Shown piece by piece: positions 30,836 to 40,787 of a stretch of DNA of 64,000 nt. The translations under genes and the position numbers were made by a program. The notes below the pieces were generated by a model. The model saw nothing but the letters and a program-made list of their open reading frames with translations, was not told the origin of the DNA and did no database searches. This DNA is from an uncultured Muribaculaceae bacterium (GTDB taxonomy: Bacteria; Bacteroidota; Bacteroidia; Bacteroidales; Muribaculaceae), in contig CANQWS010000002.1 of assembly GCA_947627615.1 (NCBI GenBank), positions 62,001 through 126,000 on the forward strand, written 5' to 3'. The stretch's first letter is position 1; every line of letters starts with the position of its first letter.

Positions 30836-31630
30836 ATGAAACGTCAGTTACTCTTACTCATAGCAGCAATGGCCTCACTCCTTTCATCGGCGGCACAGCC
30901 TCCGCGCACTTTCCGGTTCACCGATCCCGATGTCCGGGTCTATCTGCCTCCGGGCGACCTCAACACCGGCACGGCGCTCGTGATTCTCCCCGGCGGAGGT
31001 TACGGCATGACGGCCATGGACCATGAAGGTTACGACTGGGCGCCTTGGTTCAACGAACGTGGCATAACTGTAGCCGTGGTCAACTACACCCTGCCCGGCG
31101 GAGACCGCGAAAAGCCAATGGCCGATGTGGAAGCCGCTTTCAGCCTATTGGCCGACAGCGCTGCAGTCTGGGGCATCGACCCGACGCGTATAGGCATAAT
31201 GGGATCATCGGCCGGCGGACATCTGGCATCGACAATGGCCACTCACCCGCGGGGAAACTGCCGCCCTGCGTTTCAGATTCTGCTCTACCCCGTCATTTCT
31301 CTTGACCTTGACATCACCCACAGGGGCACCCGCAACGGATTTCTCGGCGAGAACCCCGACGAAGCCCTGGTGAAAGAATTTTCTTCCGACAACAAAGTAA
31401 CTCCCGCCACTCCCCCGGCCATAATGCTCCTTTCAGGCGATGACCGGACTGTTCCGGTGGAAAACTCTCTCAGATATTACCGCTCGCTTATTAATAATGG
31501 TGTAAACGCCACAATGATGATATACCCGTCAGGCGGTCACGGGTGGGGATACAGACCCCAATTCCGCCATCACAGGCAGATGCTGACCGACCTCGATTAC
31601 TGGATTAGAACAATAACAGCCAAGAAATGA
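30836..31630 (+). CDS. Secreted alpha/beta-hydrolase (esterase-like)
   Basis: A protein of 264 residues with a signal peptide ([21 protein letters not shown]). The alpha/beta-hydrolase elements are clear: oxyanion loop [10 protein letters not shown], nucleophile elbow [11 protein letters not shown], acid in [14 protein letters not shown] and base in SGGHGWG. Similar proteins are annotated as acetyl-xylan or carbohydrate esterases, but the substrate is unknown. Its stop overlaps the hisS start by 4 bp, an odd pairing of a periplasmic esterase with a tRNA synthetase. Confidence 0.85.
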   Translation: MKRQLLLLIAAMASLLSSAAQPPRTFRFTDPDVRVYLPPGDLNTGTALVILPGGGYGMTAMDHEGYDWAPWFNERGITVAVVNYTLPGGDREKPMADVEAAFSLLADSAAVWGIDPTRIGIMGSSAGGHLASTMATHPRGNCRPAFQILLYPVISLDLDITHRGTRNGFLGENPDEALVKEFSSDNKVTPATPPAIMLLSGDDRTVPVENSLRYYRSLINNGVNATMMIYPSGGHGWGYRPQFRHHRQMLTDLDYWIRTITAKK

Positions 31631-32997
31631 AACCATCCATTCCCAAAGGAACTCGTGATTTCGGACCTGTAGAAATGGCCCGCCGCAACTACATCTTCTC
31701 CACCATACGCTCTGTTTTCGCTCTCTACGGATTCAGCCAGATAGAAACTCCGGCCATGGAAAACCTGTCGACACTGATGGGCAAATACGGAGAAGAAGGC
31801 GATAAACTTCTTTTCAAGATATTGAATTCCGGCGATTTTCTCCGCGGCATCGACCCGGAACTGCTCTCCGGTGCCGAATCTCAGAAACTCGTATCCAAGA
31901 TATGCGAGAAAGGACTGCGCTATGACCTGACCGTTCCGTTCGCAAGATTCGTGGTGCAGCACCGCAACGAGCTCCAGATGCCGTTCAAACGCTTCCAGAT
32001 TCAGCCCGTATGGCGCGCCGACCGTCCGCAGAAAGGACGCTACAGAGAGTTCTATCAGTGCGATGCCGACATTGTCGGTTCCGATTCGCTCATCAACGAG
32101 ATTGAGCTCATAGAGCTTGTCGACGAGGTGTTCGCCCGTCTGGGAATCAACATAATCATCAAGCTCAACAACCGCAAGGTGCTCTCGGGAATAGCCGAGC
32201 TGATAGGCGAACCCGACAAGCTGACGGACATCACCGTAGCCATTGACAAAATCGACAAGATCGGCATGGAGAATGTCAAGGAGGAACTCCGCGGCCGCGG
32301 ACTCCCCGAACAGGCCATTGCCGCCCTCGAACCCATCCTTGCCATCAGCGGGACAACGGATGAACGTCTGTCCCGGCTCGGGACACTTCTTCAGGCAAGC
32401 GAAACCGGGACACTCGGAGTCAAGGAGCTTAAGGAGGTGATTGACGGAGTCAAGGCGCTGGGACTGCGTGCCGAACTCGACCTCGACGTCTCGCTTGCCC
32501 GCGGACTCAACTACTACACCGGAACCATCATCGAGGTCAAGGCCCGCGATGTGGCCATAGGCAGCATAACCGGTGGCGGACGATATGACAACCTGACCGG
32601 AGTGTTCGGAATGCCGGGACTCTCTGGTGTGGGCATCTCCTTCGGCGCCGACCGCATCTATGACGTGCTCAACACCCTCGACCTCTACCCTGCCGAATCC
32701 GCCTCAGCCACCCAGATAATGTTCGTCAACTTCGGCGAGGCCGAAGCCGCCGCCTCCATGCGCATGCTGAAAACAATGCGTCAGGCCGGCATCAGAGGCG
32801 AGATCTATCCCGATGCAGCCAAGATGAAGAAACAGATGGGACGCGCCGATGCGCTCAACATCCCATTTGTGGCCATTGTAGGAGAATCGGAGATGCAGCA
32901 GGGCTGCCTCACTCTTAAAAACATGGCCACGGGACAGCAGCAGCTCGTCAGCCCCGACGAGGCCATCGCCATAATAAACGAATCGACCCGAGAATGA
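31627..32997 (+). CDS. hisS: Histidyl-tRNA synthetase
   Basis: A protein of 456 residues, a class II synthetase that charges tRNA-His. Motif 1 region [18 protein letters not shown], motif 2 ([30 protein letters not shown], given by position about 118-147), the histidine-A motif [12 protein letters not shown] and motif 3 [11 protein letters not shown] are intact, with an anticodon-binding domain after about residue 355. A cluster of GGGACA/TGTCCC motifs falls at 32350-32412 but the protein length is normal there. It overlaps both neighbours by 4 bp. Confidence 0.96.
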   Translation: MKPSIPKGTRDFGPVEMARRNYIFSTIRSVFALYGFSQIETPAMENLSTLMGKYGEEGDKLLFKILNSGDFLRGIDPELLSGAESQKLVSKICEKGLRYDLTVPFARFVVQHRNELQMPFKRFQIQPVWRADRPQKGRYREFYQCDADIVGSDSLINEIELIELVDEVFARLGINIIIKLNNRKVLSGIAELIGEPDKLTDITVAIDKIDKIGMENVKEELRGRGLPEQAIAALEPILAISGTTDERLSRLGTLLQASETGTLGVKELKEVIDGVKALGLRAELDLDVSLARGLNYYTGTIIEVKARDVAIGSITGGGRYDNLTGVFGMPGLSGVGISFGADRIYDVLNTLDLYPAESASATQIMFVNFGEAEAAASMRMLKTMRQAGIRGEIYPDAAKMKKQMGRADALNIPFVAIVGESEMQQGCLTLKNMATGQQQLVSPDEAIAIINESTRE

Positions 32998-33854
32998 ACC
33001 GCACGGTAACCATACAGGGCGTTGCCGGATGCTATCACGATGCCGCGGCGCGTCAGTACTTCAGTCTCCACCATCCTCAGGATGAACTGACCACCCTGCC
33101 CTGCGACAGCTTTCCCGAGATGATGGACCGGCTCGACACCGATCCCTCTCTGATCGGCATAATGGCTATTGAGAACACCATTGCCGGCGCTCTCCTTCAG
33201 AATCACGAACTGCTCCGCCGGAGTTCTCTAACAATTGTGGGCGAGCACAAAATGCGCATAAGCCACTCTCTGGCAGCACTTCCCGGACAGACAATCGATG
33301 ACATATTCGAGGTCAACTCCCACCCCATGGCCCTGATGCAGTGCGAACAATACCTTCGCCGCCACCCCTCCATGCGCATGATCGAGACGTTCGACACCGC
33401 CGGAAGCGCCGAAATGATTGCCCGTGAGAAACTCATGGGACATGCGGCCGTCTGCGGCCGTTATGCGGCTGAAATCTACGGCCTTGAAGTCCTTGACGAA
33501 AGCATTGAGACCAACAAACGGAATTTCACCCGTTTCCTGATTCTCGCCGACCCGCTGACCGCGCCCGAGCTGAAACCGCGTGAAGAGAATCTGGACAAGG
33601 CCTCGATTGTGTTCACCCTGCCCCACACTCAGGGAGCGCTCTCAAAAGTCCTTACAATATTATCCTTCTATGAAATCAACCTCTCCAAAATACAGTCCAT
33701 ACCAATCATCGGACGCGAATGGCAATACCGCTTCTACGTTGACCTGACATTCGGAAGCTATGCCCGCTATCTGCAGGCCATCGATGCCGTCCGCCCGCTG
33801 ATTACTGACTTTAAAACCCTCGGCGAATACTGCCAGTGCACCAATGAATACTGA
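32994..33854 (+). CDS. pheA: Prephenate dehydratase
   Basis: A protein of 286 residues that turns prephenate into phenylpyruvate. It has a two-lobed dehydratase domain ([36 protein letters not shown], conserved [11 protein letters not shown]) and a C-terminal ACT domain ([21 protein letters not shown] ... [11 protein letters not shown]), the usual phenylalanine-sensing module. The mutase domain of the E. coli enzyme is absent; here it is fused to DAHP synthase two genes downstream. It overlaps the aminotransferase gene by 11 bp. Confidence 0.94.
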   Translation: MNRTVTIQGVAGCYHDAAARQYFSLHHPQDELTTLPCDSFPEMMDRLDTDPSLIGIMAIENTIAGALLQNHELLRRSSLTIVGEHKMRISHSLAALPGQTIDDIFEVNSHPMALMQCEQYLRRHPSMRMIETFDTAGSAEMIAREKLMGHAAVCGRYAAEIYGLEVLDESIETNKRNFTRFLILADPLTAPELKPREENLDKASIVFTLPHTQGALSKVLTILSFYEINLSKIQSIPIIGREWQYRFYVDLTFGSYARYLQAIDAVRPLITDFKTLGEYCQCTNEY

Positions 33855-35064
33855 AACATTACAACCGGCCAAAGAGATTATTCCCGCCGACAGAGTGAAT
33901 GACATCCGCGAATATTACTTCTCCGGGAGGCTTCGCGAAGTGGCCCGTCTCAACGCCGAAGGCCGGGACATAGTCTCGCTCGGCATAGGCGGCCCCGACC
34001 GTCCGCCCCATGAGGAAGTTATAGAAACCCTCTGCCAGCAGGCATCGCGCCCCGACACGCACTCCTATCAGATTTCCACCGGATTGCCGGAACTCCGCAA
34101 GGCGTTCGCCGACTGGTACATGAAGTCCTACGGCGTGGAACTTGACCCTGCCTGCGAGATCCTCCCGCTGATAGGCTCCAAGGAAGGAATCATGCACATT
34201 GACCTGACTTTCCTCAATCCCGGCGACGGAGTCCTCGTACCGGACCCCGGCTACCCCACATACACTTCCGCCGCCAAGCTCGTGCAGGCCGAGATCTACA
34301 AATATGACCTTACGGAGGAAAACGGCTGGATGCCCGATTTTGACGCGCTCGAGAAGTTGCCCCTTGACAGGATAAAGCTGATGTGGGTCAACTATCCCCA
34401 CATGCCCACTGGTACTCCCGCGTCGAAGGAACTTTTTGAAAGGCTGGTTGAGTTCGGAAAACGTCACGGAATAATAATAGCCCATGACAACCCCTACAGC
34501 TTCATCCTCAACGATCCGGCCAACCGGATGAGCATAATGCAGGTACCCGGAGCCAAGGAGATAGCCATTGAACTCAACTCCCTGAGCAAGAGCCACAACA
34601 TGGCCGGATGGCGTGTCGCCATGCTCACATCCAGTCCACGCTTCGTCAGCTGGATTCAGAAAGTCAAATCCAACATTGACTCCGGACAGTTCCGCCCCGT
34701 CATGCTCGCGGCTGCGAAAGCCCTCACCCTCGGCGAGGAATGGTTTGCCGAGGTCAATGGCGAATACCGCCGCCGCAGAGCCGTCGCAGAGGAAATCATG
34801 ACGGAACTCGGATGCCGTTTCGACCCCAGACAGACTGGCCTTTTCCTCTGGGGACGCATCCCCGACAGCGAGGAAAGCAGCGAGAAACTTGCCGACAGAC
34901 TTCTCTATCAGGCACGTGTGTTCATTGCCCCCGGATTCATCTTCGGCAATAACGGCGACAGATACATCCGCATCTCGCTCTGCGCCACCGAACCGAATCT
35001 GCGCAAGGCGCTCGATAGAATACGAAATTACAAATCTCCCCTTAACACCCCCACAACCTTATGA
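33844..35064 (+). CDS. Class I/II aminotransferase, probably for aromatic amino acids
   Basis: A protein of 406 residues of PLP fold type I. Visible are VPDPGYPTYTSAAKL, VNYPHMPTGTPASKELFE (Asn of the canonical NPxNPTG changed in part to YPHMPTG) and the Schiff-base lysine in ELNSLSKSHNMAGWRVA. Its place between prephenate dehydratase and DAHP synthase suggests it makes phenylalanine and/or tyrosine from the keto acids. Sequence alone could also fit other keto-acid aminotransferases. Confidence 0.85.
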   Translation: MNTETLQPAKEIIPADRVNDIREYYFSGRLREVARLNAEGRDIVSLGIGGPDRPPHEEVIETLCQQASRPDTHSYQISTGLPELRKAFADWYMKSYGVELDPACEILPLIGSKEGIMHIDLTFLNPGDGVLVPDPGYPTYTSAAKLVQAEIYKYDLTEENGWMPDFDALEKLPLDRIKLMWVNYPHMPTGTPASKELFERLVEFGKRHGIIIAHDNPYSFILNDPANRMSIMQVPGAKEIAIELNSLSKSHNMAGWRVAMLTSSPRFVSWIQKVKSNIDSGQFRPVMLAAAKALTLGEEWFAEVNGEYRRRRAVAEEIMTELGCRFDPRQTGLFLWGRIPDSEESSEKLADRLLYQARVFIAPGFIFGNNGDRYIRISLCATEPNLRKALDRIRNYKSPLNTPTTL

Positions 35065-36143
35065 CTGACATTGAACCCATCCTGTTCCCCCAGCTTGAAA
35101 TAGAGGGACCTCTCGTGATAGCCGGCCCCTGCAGCGCCGAAACCCGCGAACAGCTGCTCGACACCGCCCGTGAACTAGCATCGAACGGAATCAAAGTGTT
35201 CCGTGCCGGAATCTGGAAACCGCGCACCAAACCCGGAGGTTTCGAGGGCGTAGGTTCCGAAGGTCTCGAATGGATGAAGGAAGTCCGCGAAGAGACCGGG
35301 ATGCTTCTGGCAACCGAAGTAGCCAACAAAAATCACGTTGAAGAAGCCCTGAAAGCCGGCATAGATCTGCTGTGGCTCGGAGCACGTACTTCGGCCAACC
35401 CGTTCGCCGTGCAGGAGATCGCCGACACTCTGGCCGAGCATAAGGCCGACGTCACCGTTATCGTGAAGAATCCGGTGAATCCGGATCTGGAACTGTGGAT
35501 AGGCGCCATGCAACGCATCTACAACGCAGGAATCCGCCGTCTCGGCGCCATTCACCGCGGCTTCTCGTCCTACGGAAAGCACCTCTACCGCAACATGCCC
35601 GAATGGCACATACCTATCGAACTGCGTCTGCGCTACCCCTGGCTCCCCATTATATGCGACCCGTCACACATAGGCGGAAAGCGCGAGCTGATAGCCCCTC
35701 TCTCGCAGCAGGCCATGGATATGGGATTCAACGGTCTCATCGTGGAAAGCCACTGCAACCCTGACTGCGCCTGGAGCGATGCCGCACAGCAGATAACCCC
35801 GGAAATACTCAACTTCATTCTCGGCACTCTGGTAATACGTGACTCCAAGCAGACCACGGAGAGCCTCACTCTCCTGCGCCAGCAGATTGACCGCATTGAC
35901 AACGACCTGCTCGAGATTCTTGGCAAACGAATGGGTGTGAGCCGCGAAATCGGACGCTACAAACGCGAGCACCGCATGTCGGTAGTCCAGGCCGGACGCT
36001 ACAACGATGTCATGCGCACCCGCGTCAAGCTCGGAGCCGAGATGGGAATGGGCGAGGAATTCCTCCGCACTGTGCTTCTGGCCATCCATGACGAATCCGT
36101 CCGTCAGCAGATTGAAGTAATCAACGACCGCTCGAAAATATGA
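35061..36143 (+). CDS. Bifunctional DAHP synthase / chorismate mutase
   Basis: A protein of 360 residues. Residues 1-260 are a DAHP synthase of the AroF/KDO8P-like type (VIAGPCSAETREQL, KPRTKPGGFEGVG, GAIHRGFSSYG, CDPSHIGGKREL), the first step of the shikimate pathway. Residues about 275-350 are an AroQ chorismate mutase (LLRQQIDRIDNDLLEILGKRMGVSREIGRYKRE). This fusion order (synthase first) is usual in Bacteroidota and lets the mutase domain carry feedback control. Starts overlap neighbours by 4 bp. Confidence 0.95.
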   Translation: MTDIEPILFPQLEIEGPLVIAGPCSAETREQLLDTARELASNGIKVFRAGIWKPRTKPGGFEGVGSEGLEWMKEVREETGMLLATEVANKNHVEEALKAGIDLLWLGARTSANPFAVQEIADTLAEHKADVTVIVKNPVNPDLELWIGAMQRIYNAGIRRLGAIHRGFSSYGKHLYRNMPEWHIPIELRLRYPWLPIICDPSHIGGKRELIAPLSQQAMDMGFNGLIVESHCNPDCAWSDAAQQITPEILNFILGTLVIRDSKQTTESLTLLRQQIDRIDNDLLEILGKRMGVSREIGRYKREHRMSVVQAGRYNDVMRTRVKLGAEMGMGEEFLRTVLLAIHDESVRQQIEVINDRSKI

Positions 36144-36913
36144 AAATTCTCATTCTCGGAGCCGGCAAAATGGGGTCGTTCTTCTGTGACCTGCTGCAAC
36201 CGGACCATGAAGTGGCAGTTCTCGACACTGTTCCGGAAAAGCTGCGGTTCACATACGGCGTGCAGCGGTTCGATTCTCCGGATCAGGCCGATGAGTTTGC
36301 CCCTGACATGGTCATCAATGCCGTGACAGTCAAGCACACACTCCCCGCCTTCCGCTCCATACTGCCGCACCTGCCGGCCACGTGTATCCTCAGCGATATC
36401 GCGTCGGTAAAGACAGGCCTGCCCGAATTCTACAGGGAATGCGGGCATCCGTTCGTATCAACCCACCCCATGTTCGGCCCTACGTTCGCCTCCCTGTCCA
36501 ATCTTGCCAGCGAGAACGCCATAATCATCTCAGAAGGCTCGCATCTGGGACAATGCTTCTTCCGCGACCTCTACAGCAGGCTCAAGCTCAACATTGTGGA
36601 CTACACCTTTGACGAGCATGACCTTACGATAGCCTACTCGCTGTCCATACCGTTCGCCTCCACCCTCGTGTTCGGCTCGGTGATGAAACATCAGGACGCT
36701 CCCGGAACCACTTTCAAACGCCACATGGCTATTGCGAGCGGCCTCATGTCCGAGGACGATTATCTGCTTTCGGAGATTCTGTTCAACCCCAACACCCCTG
36801 AGCAGCTCGCCCTGATAAGCGAAAAGCTCGCCGAACTGCAGGAAATTGTCAAAGAGCGTGATGCAGGCAAAATGAAACGGTTCCTGGACCGTGTGCGCGA
36901 AAACATACGCTAA
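36140..36913 (+). CDS. tyrA: Prephenate dehydrogenase
   Basis: A protein of 257 residues with an N-terminal NAD-binding motif (ILILGAGKMGSFFCDLL) and the family motifs CILSDIASVKTGL and VSTHPMFGPTFASL, which hold the catalytic histidine. It makes 4-hydroxyphenylpyruvate for tyrosine. It is the last gene of the operon that begins with the esterase at 30836. No ACT domain is present at the C terminus. Confidence 0.93.
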   Translation: MKILILGAGKMGSFFCDLLQPDHEVAVLDTVPEKLRFTYGVQRFDSPDQADEFAPDMVINAVTVKHTLPAFRSILPHLPATCILSDIASVKTGLPEFYRECGHPFVSTHPMFGPTFASLSNLASENAIIISEGSHLGQCFFRDLYSRLKLNIVDYTFDEHDLTIAYSLSIPFASTLVFGSVMKHQDAPGTTFKRHMAIASGLMSEDDYLLSEILFNPNTPEQLALISEKLAELQEIVKERDAGKMKRFLDRVRENIR

Positions 36914-36920
36914 TCGTGGA

Positions 36921-36956
36921 ATCGCCCTGCATTAACATACGAAAAGGTTGGGCGAT
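36921..36956. promoter_or_regulatory. Inverted repeat between tyrA and fur
   Basis: ATCGCCC (36921-36927) pairs with GGGCGAT (36950-36956). It could terminate the aromatic operon. It also overlaps the -33 element of the fur promoter, so an operator role is equally possible. Confidence 0.35.
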
Positions 36957-36979
36957 GTCGGATTTAATTGCTAACTTTG
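36948..36979 (+). promoter_or_regulatory. fur promoter
   Basis: TAACTTTG (36972-36979) with TTG (36948-36950) 21 bp upstream. The -7 box ends 7 bp before the ATG at 36987, implying a nearly leaderless mRNA. Confidence 0.65.
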
Positions 36980-36986
36980 CTGCGTT

Positions 36987-37502
36987 ATGACTGACGACAA
37001 AGCAAAGACAGCGGCCATGGCTACCTTCACACAGTATATGATTTCACATAGACTGCGCAAAACTCCTGAACGCTATGCGATTCTGGAGAAGGTGTTCGGC
37101 ACCGCTTCCCATTTCTCCATCGACACTCTCCACTCGCTTGTCGACGCCGACGGCTACCACGTGAGCCGCGCCACGGTCTATAACACCATAGAGCTGCTGA
37201 TTGACGCCGGACTTGTCCGACGGCACACCTTCGGTTCGCAGGCTCCGCAATATGAAAAAATAGCGGGTCTGTCAAAGCATTACCATCTGGTGTGCACTTC
37301 GTGCGGCAAAATCAAGGAAATCAAGGACCCGGAAATTGACGCCATGCTCAATACACGCCGTTTCGGCAAGTTTCATCCAGCATACATGGACCTGAACGTC
37401 TACGGTTTGTGTGCCACGTGCATCCGACGTAGCCGTTCGGCTTCGTCACGCCGTACCGATTCCGGCAGACGGTCCCCGAAAAAACAAAAAACAGGAATTT
37501 AA
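36987..37502 (+). CDS. fur: Fur-family transcriptional regulator
   Basis: A protein of 171 residues. The winged-helix region (RLRKTPERYAILEKVF ... VSRATVYNTIELLIDAGLV) is followed by the metal and dimer domain with HYHLVCTSCGKIKEI and YGLCATCIRR, two CxxC pairs for a structural zinc. Such proteins repress iron (Fur), zinc (Zur) or peroxide (PerR) genes; which one cannot be told from the sequence. The basic C-terminal tail (SRRTDSGRRSPKKQKTGI) is longer than usual. purA follows after 43 bp. Confidence 0.9.
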   Translation: MTDDKAKTAAMATFTQYMISHRLRKTPERYAILEKVFGTASHFSIDTLHSLVDADGYHVSRATVYNTIELLIDAGLVRRHTFGSQAPQYEKIAGLSKHYHLVCTSCGKIKEIKDPEIDAMLNTRRFGKFHPAYMDLNVYGLCATCIRRSRSASSRRTDSGRRSPKKQKTGI

Positions 37503-37545
37503 TTCACATCATCCCGATAGTATCCCAATCAATCTTTAAAAAAGC

Positions 37546-38829
37546 ATGAAAGTAGATGTACTGCTCGGCCTCCAGTGGGGCGATGAAGGAAAAGGAAAAG
37601 TTGTTGACGTGCTTACTCCGAAATATGACGTCGTGGCCCGCTTCCAGGGCGGCCCCAACGCCGGTCACACTCTGGAGTTCGAAGGCAAGAAATATGTGCT
37701 CAGGTCCATTCCCTCGGGCATATTCCAGCACGGACAGACCAACATAATTGGCAACGGTGTGGTTCTTGACCCCGTTCTTTTCCGCGAAGAAGCCGAAAGT
37801 CTGGAACGTTCCGGCGTAGACCTCAGGTCAATCCTCAAGATATCAAAGAAAGTCCATCTGATAATGCCCACCCATCGCCTGCTTGACGCAGCCAACGAAC
37901 GGGCCAAGGGCGGCTCCAAGATAGGTACCACAGGTAAAGGCATCGGCCCTACATACACTGACAAGATTTCCCGCAACGGTATCCGTCTGGGCGACACTTT
38001 GCATAACTTCAAGGACAAATACACAGCCGCGCGCAACCGCCATCTGGCCCAGCTGCATGCACTTGGCGAGGACCCCGACATAACCGAACTCGAAAAGAGA
38101 TGGCTCGAAGCGATTGATTATCTGCTCACCTTTGACATCATAGATTCAGAGCACTTCATCAACCGCTGCCTCAGAGACGGCAAATCAGTCCTCTGCGAGG
38201 GCGCTCAGGGAACCATGCTCGACATTGACTTCGGCTCCTATCCCTTTGTCACATCGTCAAACACCATAACCGCCGGCGCCTGCTCGGGACTCGGAGTGGC
38301 TCCCAATAAAATCGGCGAAGTGTTCGGTATCTTCAAAGCCTACTGCACACGTGTGGGCAGCGGACCGTTCCCCACGGAGCTGTTCGACGAAACCGGCAAG
38401 GCCATCCGCGACAAAGGCCATGAATACGGCGCTGTTACAGGACGCGAACGCCGCTGTGGCTGGATTGACCTTGTTGCCTTACGTTACGCTATAATGGTCA
38501 ACGGTGTGACCCAGCTCATCATGATGAAGAGCGACGTGCTCGATGATTTCGACACCATCAAGGCATGTGTGGCCTACGAAATCAACGGCGAGACCATCAC
38601 TGACTTCCCCTACTCCATCGAGGAAGAGGACCTGAAACCTGTCTATGTGGAAATCCCCGGCTGGAAGACCGACATGACCGGAATGAAATCCACCGACGAG
38701 TTCCCCAAGGAATTCAACGATTACATCGCATTCCTCGAACGCGAGCTGATGACTCCGATTTCAATCGTTTCCATCGGTCCGGACCGCGAGCAGACAATCC
38801 TGCGCAAATCACCGCTCCTGAATAAATAA
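37546..38829 (+). CDS. purA: Adenylosuccinate synthetase
   Basis: A protein of 427 residues, the standard length. It joins IMP and aspartate with GTP on the way to AMP. The N-terminal LLGLQWGDEGKGKVVD P-loop and the NAGHTLEFEGKKY, TTGKGIGPTY and later RVGSGPFPTE motifs are intact. It follows fur by 43 bp and is followed by the DUF1015 gene after 23 bp. Confidence 0.97.
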   Translation: MKVDVLLGLQWGDEGKGKVVDVLTPKYDVVARFQGGPNAGHTLEFEGKKYVLRSIPSGIFQHGQTNIIGNGVVLDPVLFREEAESLERSGVDLRSILKISKKVHLIMPTHRLLDAANERAKGGSKIGTTGKGIGPTYTDKISRNGIRLGDTLHNFKDKYTAARNRHLAQLHALGEDPDITELEKRWLEAIDYLLTFDIIDSEHFINRCLRDGKSVLCEGAQGTMLDIDFGSYPFVTSSNTITAGACSGLGVAPNKIGEVFGIFKAYCTRVGSGPFPTELFDETGKAIRDKGHEYGAVTGRERRCGWIDLVALRYAIMVNGVTQLIMMKSDVLDDFDTIKACVAYEINGETITDFPYSIEEEDLKPVYVEIPGWKTDMTGMKSTDEFPKEFNDYIAFLERELMTPISIVSIGPDREQTILRKSPLLNK

Positions 38830-38852
38830 CCCGGTAACAGCTTTAAACTGCA

Positions 38853-40100
38853 ATGGCAAAAATACGTCCGTTCAGAGGTCTCAGACCGCCACGCGAACTT
38901 GTGACTCAGGTAGCGTCCCGTCCCTACGACGTGCTTAACTCCGAAGAGGCCAGAACCGAGGCAGAGGGCAATCTGCGCTCTCTCTACCACATCATCAAGC
39001 CTGAAATAGACTTTGACTGCACGGTTGACGAACACGATCCCTGCGTCTATGAACGCGCCCGGATGAATTTCGAGAAGTTCCAGAAAGAGGGATGGCTTGT
39101 GGAGGACCCGGAGCCCCGCTATTACATCTATGCGCAGACCATGGAAGGCCGCACCCAGTACGGAATTGTGGTGGCAGCCAACGTGGAGGACTACATGGAA
39201 GGGCGCATCAAAAAGCATGAGCTGACCCGACGGGACAAAGAGGAAGACCGCATGAAGCATGTCAGGGTCAATGATGCCAACATTGAGCCGGTATTCTTCG
39301 CTTTCCCTGACAATGAACGCCTCGAACAGATAATAAAGGAGGTGACATCGGCCGCGCCCGAATATGACTTCACCGCGCCCGACGGTTTCGGCCATCATTT
39401 CTGGGTAATCGACAATCCCGACACCATAAATGAGATAACCGAAGAGTTCAGCCATATACCTTATTTATATATAGCCGACGGACATCACCGCACGGCCGCC
39501 GCGGCTCTGGTGGGCGATGAAAAAGCCAAGGCCAACGCGAACCACACCGGAGATGAGGAATACAACTATTTCCTTGCTGTGGCCTTCCCTGCATCGCACC
39601 TGAAAATCATAGACTACAACAGAGTTGTCAAGGATCTCAACGGACTCACCCCCGATCAGTTCCTCAAGGCTCTCGAGAAGGATTTCATTGTAGAAGACAA
39701 AGGCGCCGAAACCTACCGTCCATCGGGGCTTCACAACTTCTCCATGTACCTCGGCGGAAAATGGTATTCGCTTACCGCCCGCGAAGGGCGCTATGACGAC
39801 AGTGACCCCATAGGCGTTCTTGACGTGACCATCTCTTCCGACCTGATTCTGCGCGACATTCTCGGCATCCATGACCTCCGGTCCGACAAACGGATTGACT
39901 TCGTGGGAGGCATACGTGGTCTCGGCGAGCTTAAACGTAGAGTGGATTCAGGCGAAATGGCCATGGCGCTGGCCCTCTATCCGGTGTCGATGCAGCAGCT
40001 GATAAACATTGCCGATACCGGCAACATCATGCCGCCCAAGACCACCTGGTTCGAGCCTAAACTCCGCAGCGGGCTTGTAATCCATAAACTCTCGGACTGA
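38853..40100 (+). CDS. DUF1015 family protein
   Basis: A protein of 415 residues starting MAKIRPFRGLRPPRELVTQVASRPYDVLNSEEA, the typical DUF1015 opening, with the conserved YIADGHHRTAAAAL in the middle. Function is not established with certainty; some members have been linked to serine kinase (SbnI-like) activity, and the ADGHHR motif is shared. It sits in a purA-linked cluster. Confidence 0.85.
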   Translation: MAKIRPFRGLRPPRELVTQVASRPYDVLNSEEARTEAEGNLRSLYHIIKPEIDFDCTVDEHDPCVYERARMNFEKFQKEGWLVEDPEPRYYIYAQTMEGRTQYGIVVAANVEDYMEGRIKKHELTRRDKEEDRMKHVRVNDANIEPVFFAFPDNERLEQIIKEVTSAAPEYDFTAPDGFGHHFWVIDNPDTINEITEEFSHIPYLYIADGHHRTAAAALVGDEKAKANANHTGDEEYNYFLAVAFPASHLKIIDYNRVVKDLNGLTPDQFLKALEKDFIVEDKGAETYRPSGLHNFSMYLGGKWYSLTAREGRYDDSDPIGVLDVTISSDLILRDILGIHDLRSDKRIDFVGGIRGLGELKRRVDSGEMAMALALYPVSMQQLINIADTGNIMPPKTTWFEPKLRSGLVIHKLSD

Positions 40101-40104
40101 AACA

Positions 40105-40689
40105 ATGACATCACACGGCACATCAGCGACACCACCTTGCGGCATGACTGAAGTGCCGCGTGACGTTAATGGGGTATCGGGTGACGGACCTTTCGTCACG
40201 GAATGTTTCCGCATAACGCCCGCCACTTATCTCAGGGCCTCGTCAGGCAAAGCTCTCCTGTGGTCGCTGGCCATAATGGCATTGCCGCTGGCAGCCTGCC
40301 TGATTGCATCGTTTTTCGACATCCGCTGGGGCTTTGTGGCTCTCATACTCCTGTTTCTCGTGTTCCCCATGGCCATGACCTACATTTACTTTGACCGGCT
40401 TCTCACCGCCGGCGCCCGACGCGCGCTCTCGCCGAAACATCTGTCAATCCACCCCGAAGGCTCTATCGCCATCATCTACGAAAGCGCCGATGAGGAAAAC
40501 CGGCCGCCGGAAACCGAACTGGTCCGGTTCGGCGACATTTCGGACGTCACGGTCATGGGCCGGTATCTCGTCATTTCAGTCTCCGGCATGGACCATCAGC
40601 TCATCATACCGCTTGAACACTGGCCACGTGAATATGACTGGAATAAAATATGCCCCCATGATGGCAACAGCTATTGTCAGCCATCATAA
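40105..40689 (+). CDS. Small membrane protein with two hydrophobic segments (YcxB-like)
   Basis: A frame of 194 residues. Hydrophobic segments lie at about 49-69 and 72-92 (LWSLAIMALPLAACLIASFF; WGFVALILLFLVFPMAMTYIYF), followed by a soluble domain of about 100 residues that resembles YcxB-like C-terminal domains. The first 30 or so codons lie in a region of inverted repeats (40108-40166 and 40187-40199), so the true start may be downstream, for instance at ATG 40144. The gene begins 4 bp after the DUF1015 stop. Confidence 0.65.
   Translation: MTSHGTSATPPCGMTEVPRDVNGVSGDGPFVTECFRITPATYLRASSGKALLWSLAIMALPLAACLIASFFDIRWGFVALILLFLVFPMAMTYIYFDRLLTAGARRALSPKHLSIHPEGSIAIIYESADEENRPPETELVRFGDISDVTVMGRYLVISVSGMDHQLIIPLEHWPREYDWNKICPHDGNSYCQPS
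40108..40166. repeat. Imperfect inverted repeat over the 5' end of the membrane protein gene
   Basis: ACATCACACGGCACATCA (40108-40125) and the reverse complement of 40149-40166 agree at 15 of 18 positions. A second hairpin, GTGACG ... CGTCAC, follows within 35 bp. The pair overlaps the predicted start codon region. Confidence 0.6.
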
Positions 40690-40704
40690 AAATTAGTAAT
40701 TTTG
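40674..40704 (+). promoter_or_regulatory. purL promoter
   Basis: TAATTTTG (40697-40704) with TTG (40674-40676) 20 bp upstream. It leaves an 83-bp leader before the start codon at 40788. Confidence 0.7.
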
Positions 40705-40787
40705 CACTTTAATTTCACGCATAGAAGTGATTTTATCCATTTGAATCAGAACTAATCTCCTATCACATACCTCAACGCTTCCCCATT

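Noticed and set aside
32350-32412. Four GGGACA/TGTCCC motifs within 63 bp inside hisS, which looked like another inserted array.
   Set aside because: The spacing is irregular and the protein has the expected length and family-like sequence here ([11 protein letters not shown] ... [11 protein letters not shown]), so chance codon use is more likely than insertion.
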